DNA of 64,000 nt, taken from the NCBI RefSeq assembly GCF_963676685.1, contig NC_092344.1:87574749-87638748 (forward strand). The letters run 5' to 3'. The position numbers were made by a program, and so were the translations under genes. The stretch comes from Mytilus edulis (taxonomy: Eukaryota; Mollusca; Bivalvia; Mytilida; Mytilidae). How positions within the stretch are numbered: position 1 is the first letter of the stretch; each line of letters opens with the position of its first letter. Below the pieces are notes generated by a model. The model was not told the origin of the DNA and did not search any database. It saw only the letters and a list, made by a program, of their open reading frames with translations. Positions 1 to 19,497 of this stretch are shown here, in pieces.

Positions 1-485
1 CATAGCAAAAATGATCAACAATACAAGATCTTAATCAAAACAAGTCCTATTTCCGGCGAAAACGACAGTTGAAGCCGTAGAGGAGTTAGTGCTAAAAAAC
101 AACAAGTTTTAACATTTTGTTTAGCGTTATTTTCTTGTTTATTTTGAAAAATTTTGATAGATAAATCGATCAGTGACAAACATGATTGTCAATTGTTTTT
201 CTTATAGGAGTTATTGCCCTCAAATGACGAATATTTTTTTTGTGTGTTTGGGCAAAAACTATTGAAGATAGATAGAAACAGGAAGCTCAGCTGTAACAAC
301 ATTAAAAAAAGACATTTTGGTCATAATTTATATTTAAGTCTACAATCACAGGCGTATACCTTAATATGTTATAATAAGTAATACAGAATTTTTTTTCTGA
401 GACAATTGCCTGTGGATATCCCTTATTACAGGTGCATATAGACCTGAGTGAGAGACACAGGCTCTTTATGTCTTCTAGTTTTCTG
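1..485 (+). repeat. Degraded end of the AGCTCACC-type dispersed repeat
   Basis: Two stretches match the better-preserved copy at 16827-18094. These are TAGGAGTTATTGCCCT near 207 (compare 17341) and GACACAGGCTCTTTA followed by CTAGTTTT near 455-485 (compare 18070-18095). The material between them is strongly diverged. A minus-strand open frame at 302-631 overlaps the copy and resembles no protein I know, so I do not call it a gene. Confidence 0.35.
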
Positions 486-700
486 TCAGTTAGTGTTTCT
501 CTCGGCTGATTATTATAGTATATCGCCTCTACCACAGGCTCTCTCCTGGCCAAATGAATTCTACTTGGTACATGATTGTCGAACCTTCGACTTTTGTCGA
601 AAAAGCGAGACATAGCGATCCTACATTCCATCGTCGGCGGCGGCGTTCACAAAATATTCACTCTGTGGTTAAAGTTTTAAAAGTTCTAATAACTTTCTTA

Positions 701-1002
701 TGCCTCGTTCACACGGACATTTAATTCGAATTGAATTCGAATTCGCTAATCACGTTCACATACTCTTCTTTTTTAAATCGAGTTGATTCGAATTGGCTCA
801 TTCAAATTATCTAATTCGCATTAGAAATACACTTTTGTGATTACGAATTCAAAGTTAACGTCGTTTGGACAGTAAAGCGAATTCGACGCGCAATGTAATT
901 CGAATTAGAGTTGACGTTAGGACGTAAAACGTTTCGAATGCGAATTAAATTAATTCGAATTTGTTAATCCGAATCGAATTCGAATTACGTGTGAACTCAG
1001 CA
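701..1002. mobile_element. MITE, PIF/Harbinger-like, TTA target duplication
   Basis: The 302-bp element is bounded by inverted ends TGCCTCGTTCACAC on the left and the complement of TGCTGAGTTCACAC on the right. It is flanked by TTA at 698-700 and 1003-1005. The interior is almost wholly built of AATTCGAATT-type palindromic words and folds back on itself. The 3-bp TTA duplication is typical of PIF/Harbinger elements. There is no coding capacity. The ends resemble those of the element at 51763-52059 (GGCCGAGTTCAC), so the two may be related families. Confidence 0.7.
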
Positions 1003-1600
1003 TTAAACTACCCGAATTTCTTCCAAACTTATGCAGTATATAAACGATCACAGGAATTAAGATAGATCTTAATTATTTAATGTAAATCAGATCGGAGAAA
1101 TACTCTACGGGAAAAGTCTTCATGACTTCCTATACACAAGGTGATAGGATGTGCCGCTTGCATAGGTCACATTTCCTAGCTTGAAAATATCAAAGGTTCT
1201 TGGGACAGGACAAAATTGTTTTGCCCTCCCCCTTTTTTTAAAACTCAGTTATTTTTTCATTTTCTATTAATTTCAATTATTTTCGAAGATTAAGAAAAAA
1301 ATGTAAGTAGTTACAAATACCCGTTGTATTTTTTTATTTACTATCAATTCAAATTTTACTATCCAGAGCAGTCAATAATTTACTCTATATAATACATATG
1401 TTACCGCTGTGGATAGTTAACTTGGAAATTGAAAAAAAAACGGATTTAGAAAAAAAAAAGAAAAAAAAAAAGAAAAAGGTGAGTGCCAAAAAAAATTTCT
1501 CCTGTCTCCACGGTACCTTTTTTCTCACATAATGCAGCTGTATAATCTGAGATCACTAAATTAGATGTTGCAACACGTGTGGATAGTATATATCCCACCA

Positions 1601-1646
1601 GAGACATATATACACAGATGCAGACATATGTGTATATATATGTCTC
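1601..1646. repeat. Imperfect hairpin, TA/CA-rich
   Basis: GAGACATATATACACA pairs with TGTGTATATATATGTCTC across a short loop. It lies in an otherwise featureless stretch (1006-1742) with an A-rich tract at 1430-1480. No gene is seen there. Confidence 0.45.
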
Positions 1647-1742
1647 TGATCCCACATATCCAACCAGATACATACATATAAATCTCTCAGGTCCCCGTGA
1701 CCTCATTGCCAAAAACGCCACGGCACCCCTCCGATATGATCA

Positions 1743-1904
1743 CAGGGGCGGATCCAGCCATTTTAAAAAGGGGGGGGGTTCCTAACCCAGGACAAAGGGG
1801 GGTTCCAACTATATGTCCCCATTCAAATGCATTGATCGTCCAAAAAAAAGGGGGTTCCAACCCCCGGAACCCCCCCCCCCCCGCCCCCTCTGGATCCGCG
1901 CCTG
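1743..1904. mobile_element. Short TIR element (CAGGGGCGGATCCAG ends)
   Basis: The left end CAGGGGCGGATCCAG and right end CTGGATCCGCGCCTG are inverted repeats with one mismatch. GATCA is repeated on both flanks (1738-1742 and 1905-1909). The interior holds G-runs on the left and C-runs on the right, which can pair. The ends are of the hAT-like kind common in invertebrates, but the apparent 5-bp duplication is shorter than the 8 bp usual for hAT, so the superfamily is uncertain. Confidence 0.65.
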
Positions 1905-2232
1905 GATCATGAGAAGTCTCAGCTATTAATCAATTTGAAACTGAGTGAAGTTCCTCGTAGGGAAGTCCGGCCAAGTAGTCACATTTTGCTTTGCCAATAT
2001 AGACCAATATACAATCACATTATCAAAAATAAATCATCATGATTTTTGATTTTAGAAATGTTTGTACATATAAGTGTCTCATAAGTCTACATAAGGCTGG
2101 ACATTTGGTCTTTTTATTTTGTGTTGTTTATGAAATTGTGTATATATATGTTTGATCAAATATGTGACACTATAATAAAATAAATCATTATTATTATTAT
2201 TATTATTATCATGATGAAACTAAAAAAAGGGG

Positions 2233-3902
2233 CAGGGCCGTAACTAGCCCGTTTAAATACTGAGGCAAAATACATTCGCCGAGCGTAACGAGGCGAAAAA
2301 ATTTTGGCGAGGGGTTTTGGGGCCGCTGAGAAAAATAACGCAAAATCGTGCATTCTGAGCGTTTCCCGGACTCTTTCTTACATAGAAACGCAAATCATTT
2401 TTAGCTATTTTTTCGACAATATTCTGGTCTCAAAGCAAAAACATAGATTCATTGTTATTTAAGACTTTAAAGTTTTAGGGAAATTCAAAACATTAAAAGA
2501 CCGATATGTAGGATAAAGCAACAATCGTAATTCTCATAATCATTAATACCGGATCTGTCTGTCTTGTATTGTGCTGACTTGAGATTTTTTATAACTAGAT
2601 TTAAATATAGTGGCAAAAATTAGTGCAGTAATATACGTTAAATACTAGTACTGCTCAAATCGACACTAGGGACCATATTGACCTTGTTTTACGGTATTTA
2701 TGATTCTTTCATTATTGAAGACCCTCCAGCAACTATCAAGATGAAGAACAGGAATAAAAACTTTGGCCATTGATCATTTGTATTTTTTTCTATACATTGA
2801 CATTGTGTGCGATTAGCTCCCGTGCACGTGTACTTCATATTCCTTTATTTTCTGTTAAATAGTCTGAACACGACTTAATGGAAATTTAACCCTTGAATGT
2901 TAAAGGTCATATGGCAATACATTGATGTTTTTTTCAACAAATGATTTGATACCGGGAAATTGGTGGTCTTACTTTAATTTAAACCATGTCAGCTATCTAG
3001 TTTCATCCACAGTCGCTTGGATATATGATACAGTTATTTTTTTCAAATTTTGTTGTTGATTAAGATATTCAATTTTCTATATTTACAATACATATCTATC
3101 ACTTCTGTGCATATCTCACCTACAGAAAATACCTAATTTTGTAATCCATAATAAGAAAAATTGGGTATGGTTTTATATACAAGAAAGGCAGTTTCGTATT
3201 CTTTGATATCAAGTTCAATTCTCCATGCAGAAACGACCACTTTTTTCTGTGTCCAGTAGCATCGTATGAATTCTTAAAATATTTTCTCCCATAATGCCTG
3301 GACATCGGTGGACATGCAACACAGTGTGACAGGTTTACAAATAAAATCAACACTTAGACTAGTCATAAAGTAGGACAATAAAAGACAAAAGACAAACCCG
3401 GGACACAAAAGTACAAACAATAGACCATCAACTCTGAAAACCAAAAGTAAAATAGAAACATGGATTACGAAAAATATGCAGGGGCGACACCAGAGAGTGA
3501 AGAAAACTTGCTTCTTGCAAGACACTTTCGAGGCCCCTCATGGGGGGGGGGGTCCTAGTAATCACATAATCACCATTTTTTTGCCAATATAATCACATAA
3601 TCATTAAATATTTGCTTATCTTTAGTAATCAAATAATCATAAACTAAAAATACAGTCCTAGGTAATCAAATAATCATGAAATATTTGGCTTAATAATCAA
3701 ATAATCATTAAAAAACGGCCAAGTAATCACATAATCAAAAACCCCATGAGGGCCCTCACTTTCAGTGAAAACAATTTGATATGAAGACAATCATATGAAG
3801 ACAATCTTTTGTTTTAGTTTTTTTTTTTTTGGGGGGGGGGGGGGGGGGGAATTTAAAAGATGAGGCATTTGCCTCATTTGCCTCAATGTAGTTACGGCCC
3901 TG
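2233..3902. mobile_element. Non-autonomous TIR element (CAGGGCCGTAACTA ends) with a nested insertion
   Basis: CAGGGCCGTAACTA at 2233 is matched by TAGTTACGGCCCTG ending at 3902. Both ends are followed inwards by TGAGGCAAA-type sequence. AGGGG flanks both sides (2228-2232 and 3903-3907), although G-richness makes this weak evidence of a target duplication. No transposase frame is visible inside, and another small element is nested at 3530-3757. An alternative reading is two separate ends of one abundant family that happen to face each other. Confidence 0.55.
3530..3757. mobile_element. MITE with ATAATCA internal repeats
   Basis: The left end GAGGCCCCTCATGGGG and right end CCCCATGAGGGCCCTC are inverted repeats with one mismatch. 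ACTTTC is duplicated at 3524-3529 and 3758-3763. The interior consists of repeats of TAATCACATAATCA / TAATCAAATAATCAT. It is 228 bp with no coding capacity, and is nested within the element at 2233-3902. Confidence 0.7.
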
Positions 3903-3903
3903 A

Positions 3904-4098
3904 GGGGGGCAATAGGAGGTCCGTTAACATGTTTTAAATTGGTAAAAACAGTTAACAACAGATACAAAAATGCTATGAACAGTCAACAAAGTGGGTTGAA
4001 AACAGCTAACAGTTAAAATGTTATATGTACACAACAGTAAAACAACACCTTGAAAAGGACCAAAACAGGTCGGTTAACGTAAAAAGGTATTGCCCCTC
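3904..4098. mobile_element. Possible small inverted-repeat element
   Basis: GGGGGGCAATA at 3904 is mirrored by TATTGCCCCTC ending near 4098, and GTTAAC occurs inside both ends. The interior is CAGTTAACA-rich. It abuts the previous element, so boundaries are unsure. Confidence 0.35.
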
Positions 4099-4424
4099 TA
4101 AAAATTGGGGCGAACTCTCCACGTGAAAAGGAATGGGGGGAAATGGACCCAGATTCTTCAGAACAAATAATTTTTTATCAATTTTTTATTCATGTTTTAT
4201 ACTTTATTGAGAAAATTTTGTTATAAAAAGACATAAAAAGGGCGTGTCAATGTTCGATGCATCGCTGTTCAATTTAAAATAAACAGGAAGTCTCGTTCTA
4301 AGTCTCGTATGCGTGACGTGTCTTTTTGACCCGAGGACCAAAGCTGAAACCGGCTATCCTCAATTTTGAAATAGATTTTGTTAAAACTGCACTGTTGGAA
4401 CTGGTAAAAGATCACTAAAGAAAG

Positions 4425-12314
<7,890 letters not shown>

Positions 12315-12415
12315 ATTTAAAGACAATATCATCGTTCATGTACATAGTTTTATACATGTCGTCGTTGTATACAATATTCACAAAGACTAGTCATGATCTG
12401 ATATTGACATTTTGA

Positions 12416-12421
12416 AATAAA
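12416..12421 (+). other. Candidate polyadenylation signal of SEC61A
   Basis: AATAAA lies about 100 nt after the SEC61A stop codon, in a short AT-rich 3' UTR. From here to about 13230 I see no further gene or recognisable repeat. Confidence 0.5.
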
Positions 12422-13229
12422 CATGTAGAAATTTACATTAGATAAGCAATCATCTTTCTCTCATGGAATTTGACATTTGCAGTATTGAGATTTTCACCCA
12501 CCAGCATTGTTGCGAGTTTATATAAAGTCATTACTGAAGTGTTATGATACATTGCTAAGCTTCTTCAAAAGTGAGATATAATGTTATGTCATAATTTATT
12601 ATTATTAAAAAGTTAATGAGAGCTGAGATTTGTTTTATACTAAAATGTGTCGACAGATTTTAACAATGAACCTGATGTTAAAAGAATATTTCCAGCACCA
12701 ATGTCACAATATCAGATGTTATGTAAATGTGAAACATGCTAGGAGGATGAGAGGTGAATGGTTGTGGTACATATCTTTAGCAAATGTTTTCAAACAGCTA
12801 ATAAATTCTTAAACCAATGTATCATATGTGTGTTGTTTCTACAAATATAATGAAAGCCTGTCCGGTCTTGGATTTTCTCTCAGAGGAATATAGTTATATC
12901 TCCATTTGAAACAAATGCTTTCTGGATGGATTGTTGAGTTTTCCTTGTTTAGTAAACATGAATCATTTACAAAGGAAGAGACCTGTTGATTTTAAGGCTA
13001 ATAGGTCATACATTCAATAGGATGTAAATACTTAATATATGTAAATTTTTATACATATGCTTTCCTGTGGATATCTCTGTTTCCCTTGCTGATTTTGAAA
13101 GAACCACAACAGTCAACCCATGGATGATGAAGTGTCTCTGATTTTGACGTCAAAGTTTTTTGTTTTTTCAAATAAATTTTGTATAGATACAAGATATGAG
13201 GAAGGGAAAGAATCTAATAAATTATTGGG

Positions 13230-15413
13230 TAAAAGGTCAATGTCACAGCATATTAACAATAAAATTGAGAATGGAAATGGGGAATGTGTCAAAGAGACAA
13301 CAACCCGACCATAGAAAAAACAACAGCAGAATGTCACCAACAGGTCTTCAATGTAGCGAGAAATTCCCGCACCCGGAGGCGTCCATCAGCTGGCCCTTAA
13401 ACACATATGGGTCGTTTTCAAAAAATGTCGAATTTTCAGTACACCCATGCTAACTTTTTTATTTCTAATGGAAATTTCAGTTGTAATGGTTTAAATGAAA
13501 GCTTGTCGGATTTGTGATTCAGAACATTAATAATAAACACACCTTACATCTATTTTGATAAGATTAAACTGCATTTAAGACCCATTTTGGGGGTATTTGT
13601 CTGCGTACAGTGTCTGAAAAACACATTTCAAATGATTTTTTTGCGATTTTCCGATCGCCTTGATATCTGCAAAAGGGACTTTTTAAGAACGTTTAATATT
13701 ACTCTAACGAAAAATCGTAGCTTCTATATCATTGTATGTAACATATTATCTACAAACTAAATTGAATCTGCGTACAGGAGGTTCATGTCTTTCCTGTTAC
13801 CGCTACTTAAATCAGCCGTGAAATTATTCTCCCTATGAATATTGAATCAGTCAGTGTTGATCTCAAAAGTGCAAAGTAATCTTTACATTTAAAACGCCTC
13901 GTTTCTTGAACGACAGTATAGAGAAAAGAAATTTCAAGACATATAGTGAAAAAAATATAGCGTACTTTTTTTCATGTCTATGCTGTTACCACCAATTTTG
14001 ATTAAATACACCAACAGTATACTTGTAAAAAGTGCAATAACGTGTTGGAAACCAAATTCACAATAGAAAAACGTAATCACTCCACCAAAGGGAGTAGGTT
14101 TTTCACAACAGCAATCAAAAACGAGGAAATTTGTCTATCCTGTTATGTCTATCCTGTTACTATTGTTGCTATGGTTACAGTAACAGGATAGACAATTGTA
14201 GACAAAAACGTCGTTATTTTTTTTTATCTTAACATATAGGTGCAAAACGAATGAAATATTTCGTTGTTTGAAGTCATCTTAAGGTTATAACGTATTAATC
14301 TTCCCAATTAAGCATTCGCCGGTGCAATACTGATATCGGTAACAGGATAGACAAAAAGGTAACAGGATAGACTTTTATATAGTATTATATCAGAAACGTA
14401 CGTTCCTGTTACCAATGAAATATAGAGAAAAGTAAACTAACTTATGAGGGATTTACTTGATGTTGGGTTTATTTGAAAGGGTGAAAAAATGCCGAACAAT
14501 ATAAATTGCTATCTTAGACTTGCATTACTGGTGGTAATTTTTACAACCTTTGAAAACCAATTTTTAGAGGCATTTTTCAGTACAACCTGTTAAATTGGCA
14601 AATAATCTATTATATTACAGAATGAATATGTATAGAAGTTTATTCTCTTTAAAACCATCTAATTGTCTACGTAAAACAAGCTTAACATTTTATCTAAACC
14701 TTTTCTTAATAACCCAAAATTTCTTTTGAAAATGGTAACAGGATAGACAAAATAATGTACCACCGATCAAAAAATGTTTCAACATATTTTTGTATGACAT
14801 CATTAAGATTGCATCTTTTAATATGTTGTTCTTAAAGTACTGTTTGTTTTGATTATCTTATGTAGAGGGTTGTTTGAATAAGTAACTTTTAATAATTTTT
14901 TCAATTTCAAAATTCGACATTTTTTGAAAATGACCCATATATATTAGTTCAGTGATAATGAATGCCATACTAATTTCCAAATTGTACACAAGAAACTAAA
15001 ATTAAGATAATACAAGACTAACAAAGGCCAGAGGCTCCCGACTTTGGACAGGTGCAAAAATGCCACAGGGTTAAACATGTTTATGAGATCTCAACCCTCC
15101 CCCCTATAACTCTAGCCAATGTAGAAAAGTAAACGCATAACAATACGCACATTTAAAATTCAGTTCAAGAGAAGTCTGAGTCTGATATCAGAAGATGTAA
15201 CCAAAGAAAATAAACAAAATGACAATAATACATAAATAACAACAGACTACTAGCAGTTAACTGACATGCCAGCTCCAGACTTCAATTAAACTGATTGAAA
15301 GATTATGATTTCATCATATGAATATCAGGCACAATCCTTCCCGTTAGGGGTTTAGTATCATACCATCATAACATATATGAGAAGAACATAACCTGTGTCA
15401 TGCCAATAACTGA
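13230..15413 (+). repeat. Mussel-type dispersed repeat, split by a nested element
   Basis: The left part (about 13230-13408) holds GGGGAATGTGTCAAAGAGAC and TAGCGAGAAATTCCCGCACC. The right part (14937-15413) continues with TTAGTTCAGTGATAATGA through AACATAACCTGTGTCATGCC. I recognise both as adjoining pieces of one high-copy repeat of mussel sequences (recalled, not searched). The 1.5-kb foldback at 13409-14936 sits precisely between them. No protein domain is recognised, so it may be the untranslated part of a larger element. Confidence 0.6.
13409..14936. mobile_element. 1.5-kb foldback element with mirrored 16-bp motif array
   Basis: The ends are inverted repeats of about 30 bp. The left begins GGGTCGTTTTCAAAAAATGT and the right ends ACATTTTTTGAAAATGACCC with one mismatch. 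ATAT flanks both sides (13405-13408 and 14937-14940). A motif TGTCTATCCTGTTACC occurs forward in the left half (13786, 13975, 14132, 14146). It occurs as the reverse complement GGTAACAGGATAGACA in the right half (14180, 14339, 14358, 14734), with a partial forward copy at 14402. The orientation flips at about 14170, the midpoint of the element. There is no open frame of note. It is probably a non-autonomous DNA transposon with transposase-binding repeats; no superfamily is assigned. Confidence 0.65.
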
Positions 15414-16768
15414 TTTTTATATGACCGCAAAAATTGAAAAATTTTTGGTCATATATTGGTATCACAATGGCGTCGTCGTCCGAATACTTTTAGTTTTCAC
15501 ACTCTAACTTTAGTAAAAGTGAATAGAAATCTATGAAATTTTAACGCAAGGTTTATGACCACAAAAGGAAAGTTGGAATTGATTTTGGGAGTTTTGGTTC
15601 CAACAGTTGAGGAATTTGGGAATAAGCATTATTCTTGGTTTTCGCACAATAACTTTAGTATAAGTAAATAGAAATCAATGACATTTAAACACAAGGTTTA
15701 TGACCACAAAAGAAGGTTGGGATTGATTTTGAGAGTTGAGGTCCCAACAGTTTAGGAATTGGGGGCCCAAATAAGCATTATTCTTGGTTTTCGCACAATG
15801 ACTTTAGTATAAGTAAATAGAAATCTATGAAATTTAAACACAAGGTTTATGACCATAAAAAGAAGGTTTGGTTTGATTTTGGGAGTTTTGGTCCCAACAG
15901 TTTAGGAATAAGGGGCCCAAAGGGTCCAAAATTGAACTTTGTTTGATTTCATCAAAAATTGAATAATTGGGGTTCTTTGATATGCTGAATCTAACTGTGT
16001 ATGTAGATTCTTAATTTTTGGTCCTGTTTTCAAATTGGTCTACATTATGGTCCAAAGGGTCTAAAATTAAACTAAGTTTGATTTTAACAAAAATTGAATT
16101 CTTGGGCTTCTTTGATATGCTGAATCTAAACATGTACTTAAATTTTTGATTATGGGCCCAGTTTTCAAGTTGGTCCAAATCAGGATCCAAAATTATTATA
16201 TTAAGTATTGTGCAATAGCAAGATATTTTCAATTGCACAGTATTCAACAATAGCAAGTATTTTCAATTGCACAGTATTGCGCAATAGCAAGAAATATCTA
16301 ATTGCACAATTTTGCTCAATAGCAAGAAATTTTCAATTGGAGTTATCTTTCTTTGTCCAGAATAGTAGTTGACTCAACTTAAATCATTGTTTTATATAAT
16401 ATACAATGTATATTCACTTTTACTACCAACTGATAAATTAAAACAACCTTTACCATTCAGTGATAACAAGCACCTTTATTACATTTTAATATTTTATGAT
16501 GTGTTCAATTTTTCTCATTTCAAATTTCATAAATAAAAAAGAAAATTTCTTCAAACATTTTTTTGAGAGGATTAATATTCAACAGCATAGTGAATTGCTC
16601 AAAGGCAAAAACAAATTTTAAGTTTATTAGACCACATTCATCCTGTGTCAGAAACCTATGCTGTGTCAATTATTTAATCACAATCCAAATTTAGAGCTGA
16701 ATCCAGCTTGAATGTTGTGTCCATACTTGCCCCAACCGTTTAGGGTTCAACCTCTGCTGTCGTATAAA
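15414..16768 (+). mobile_element. TATACGACCGC-type TIR element, copy A
   Basis: It starts TTTTTATATGACCGCAAAAA and ends CTGCTGTCGTATAAA, a diverged inverted pair. The interior holds tandem-like blocks, each with CACAAGGTTTATGACCA, TTGGGATTGATTTTG and CCCAACAGTTTAGGAAT. A distal block contains GATCACAATCCAAATT and CATACTTGCCCCAAC. The same blocks recur at 45917-46704 and 56394-57600, and inverted at 18225-18845. There is no coding capacity. Confidence 0.65.
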
Positions 16769-16826
16769 GCTGTGCCCTGCGGAGCATCTGGTTTTGTTGT
16801 TGGAATATACAAGTGCTGGTGTTTTT

Positions 16827-18094
16827 AGCTCACCTGGCCCAAAGGGCCAAGTGAGCTTTTCCCATCACTTTGCGTCCGGCGTACGTCGTCGTTAACTTTC
16901 ACAAAAATCTTCTTCTCTGAAACTACTGGGCCAAATTAAACCAAACTTGGCCACAATCATCATTGGGGTATCTAGTTTAAAAAATGTGTCCGGTGACCTG
17001 GCCAACCAACCAAGTTGGCCGCCATGGCTAAACATAGAACATAGGGGTAAAATGCAGTTTTTGGCTTATAACTCAAAAAAAAAAAGTATTAAGAGCAAAT
17101 CTGACATGGGTTAAAACTGTTTATCAGGTCAAGATCTATCTGCCCTGAAATTTTCAGATGAATCGGACATTTCGTTGTTGGACGTTGCCCCTGAATTGGT
17201 AATTTTAAGGAAATTTTGCTGTTTTTGGTTATTATCTTGAATATAATTATAGATAGAGATAAACTGAAAACAGCAATTGTGTTCAGCAAAGTAAGATTTA
17301 CAATTAAGTCAACGTGGCCGAAATGGTCAGTTGACCCCTTTAGGAGTTATTGCCCTTTATAGTCAATTTTAAACCATTTTTCATAAATCTTAGTTATCTT
17401 TTACAAAAATCTTCTCCTCTGAAACTACTTGGCCAAATTAATCCAAACTTGGCCACAATCATCTTTTGGGTAAGTAGTTTGAAAAATGTGTCCGGTGACC
17501 CGGCCATCCAACCAAGATGGCTGCCATGGCTAAAAATAGAACATGGGGTTAAATGCAGTTTTTGGCTTGTAACTCAAAACCCAAAGCATTTAGAGCAAAT
17601 CTGACATTGGGTAAAATTGTTTATCAGGTCAACATTTATCTGCTCTGAAATTTTTTGATGAATCGGACAACCCGTTGTTGGGTTGCTGACCCTGAATTGT
17701 TAGTTTTAAGGAAATTTTGCTGTTTTTGGTCATTATCTTGAATATTATTATAGAGATAAACTATAAACAACAATAATGTTCAGCAAAGTAAGATTTACAA
17801 ATAAGTCAACATGACCGAAATGGTCAATTGACCCCCTTAGGAGTTATTGTTCTTTATAGTCAATTTTTAACAATTTTCATAAAATTTGTAAATTTTTACT
17901 AACATTTTCCACTGAAACTAATGGGCCAAGTTCATTATAGATAGAGATAATTTTAAGCAGCAAGAATGTTCAGTAAAGTAAGATGTACAAACACATCACC
18001 ATCACCAAAACACAATTTTGTCATGAATCCATCTGCTTCCTTTAATATTCACATAGACCAAGGCGAGCGACACAGGCTCTTTAGAGCCTCTAGT
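16827..18094 (+). repeat. AGCTCACC-type dispersed repeat, near full length
   Basis: It begins with the self-complementary AGCTCACCTGGCC ... GGCCAAGTGAGCT and ends with GACACAGGCTCTTTAGAGCC then TCTAG. Inside is a roughly 500-bp unit repeated about two and a half times. Its markers are CTTCTTCTCTGAAACTACT, CCGGTGACCTGGCCAACCAA and TTGACCCCTTTAGGAGTTAT, at about 16900, 17400 and 17890. Other copies are at 43449-44315 and, degraded, 1-485. Open frames inside are incidental. Confidence 0.65.
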
Positions 18095-18224
18095 TTTTTT
18101 ATCTCCCCCTTTTGAATTGAACTTAAACTGTGTTTAGAGGTAATAAGCATTAGATACACATTTCGTTCAATTTAGTTGAGACAAACTTAAGTTAAGAGAA
18201 CAGAAACGATTTTTTTTTCTCAAT

Positions 18225-18845
18225 TTTTCCACTTGTAAAGGGGTATAACCCTAGAAAGGTAATCAAAGTGCTTGTAATCACTGAATGGTAAAGATTGCTT
18301 TAATTTATCAGTTGGTAGTAAAAGTGAATATTGCATTGTATATTGTATATAGCATTGATTAAGATGATTCAACTGCTATTCTGGACAAAGAAAGATAACT
18401 CCAATTTTCAAAGAAGCATATTGGTTTTAGGTGATTTAACAACCATTCTAGACAAAGAAAGATAACTCCAATTTATTATCTTGAAAATACAAAAATGCTT
18501 GTTTTTGGCCCTTTATTCCTGGACTGTTTGCCCCATAACCCTTAAAATGAATCCCAACTTTCTACTTATTGTATTAAACATTGTGGTACAATTTCAGAAT
18601 AATTGAAATACTTGTACACAACTTATTGTCCTGACACTAGATAAATGCTTCTTTTGGCCCCTAATTCCTAGCCATTAGAGACCAAAACCCCCAAAATCAA
18701 TCCCAAGCTTTCTTTTATGGTTATAAACATTGTGTTAAAATTTTATTGATTTCTATTTACTTATACTAAAGTTATTATCTGGAAACCATCCATCTTTGGA
18801 TGACCCGGCCGACGTGATACCAATATACGACTGCAAATTTTTTTA
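18225..18845 (-). repeat. Inverted partial copy of the TATACGACCGC-type element
   Basis: The sequence is the reverse of 15414-16560. TGGACAAAGAAAGATAACTC mirrors GAGTTATCTTTCTTTGTCCA near 16340, and CAATATACGACTGCAAA near 18820 mirrors the left end. Together with copy A it makes a widely spaced inverted pair around the AGCTCACC repeat. Confidence 0.6.
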
Positions 18846-18977
18846 CTGTAGTATAAAAAACTAATCATTCAGCAATGAACTATAAAAATGAGGCTAAGGT
18901 CATACATAACATATGAGATTGACATTTACACCTTGCTGTCATTCCATACACCAAATAAAGTTGATCTATTGCATTAT

Positions 18978-19012
18978 CATTATGCATACAGTATTATTCT
19001 GTATGCATAATG
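18978..19012. repeat. Perfect 14-bp stem hairpin
   Basis: CATTATGCATACAG and CTGTATGCATAATG pair perfectly over a 7-nt loop, with further partial pairing outside (ATTGCATTAT / TGCAATA). The surrounding 18846-19434 carries pieces of the TGACCTTGACC-type repeat (marker CATAGGCGGTAATGGTAACG at 19165) and no gene. Confidence 0.6.
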
Positions 19013-19434
19013 CAATACATGTAGATCCCTTTTAGAAAAACAGACCGTCATAGAAAACCTGCACCTTGGACAAGTACACTTTACAATCATTCCATACACA
19101 AAATATAGTACACCTATTGCTTACAGTATATGAGATATGGGTCAATATTAGCAATTGTTTTTCCATAGGCGGTAATGGTAACGTTTTTTTCTGTACCTCA
19201 GTCCATATCATTAACTTGGATATGTCTCATGGCTTGTTTCAAAACTGAGACATCTTCATGATATTTCTTTTTCATTAAATTAGCATATCCCCATAATCCT
19301 TTCGTGATGTTGCACCTCCTGGTAAAACATCCCTTTTTTAACACAATAAGTTCTTTGAAAATTTAATACTTTGAACATATATAATAGCTCCATAGTTTTA
19401 CACATTTACTTTCCGAATCAACACAAATGGTTAA

Positions 19435-19457
19435 GGGAGCTACCATTTGATTTTTAT

Positions 19458-19497
<40 letters not shown>

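Noticed and set aside
302..631. 109-codon minus-strand frame
   Set aside because: Overlaps a degraded dispersed repeat, has no recognisable domain and no splice or UTR context.
1438..1475. A-rich tract resembling a retroposon poly(A) tail
   Set aside because: No retroposon body or target duplication could be found next to it.
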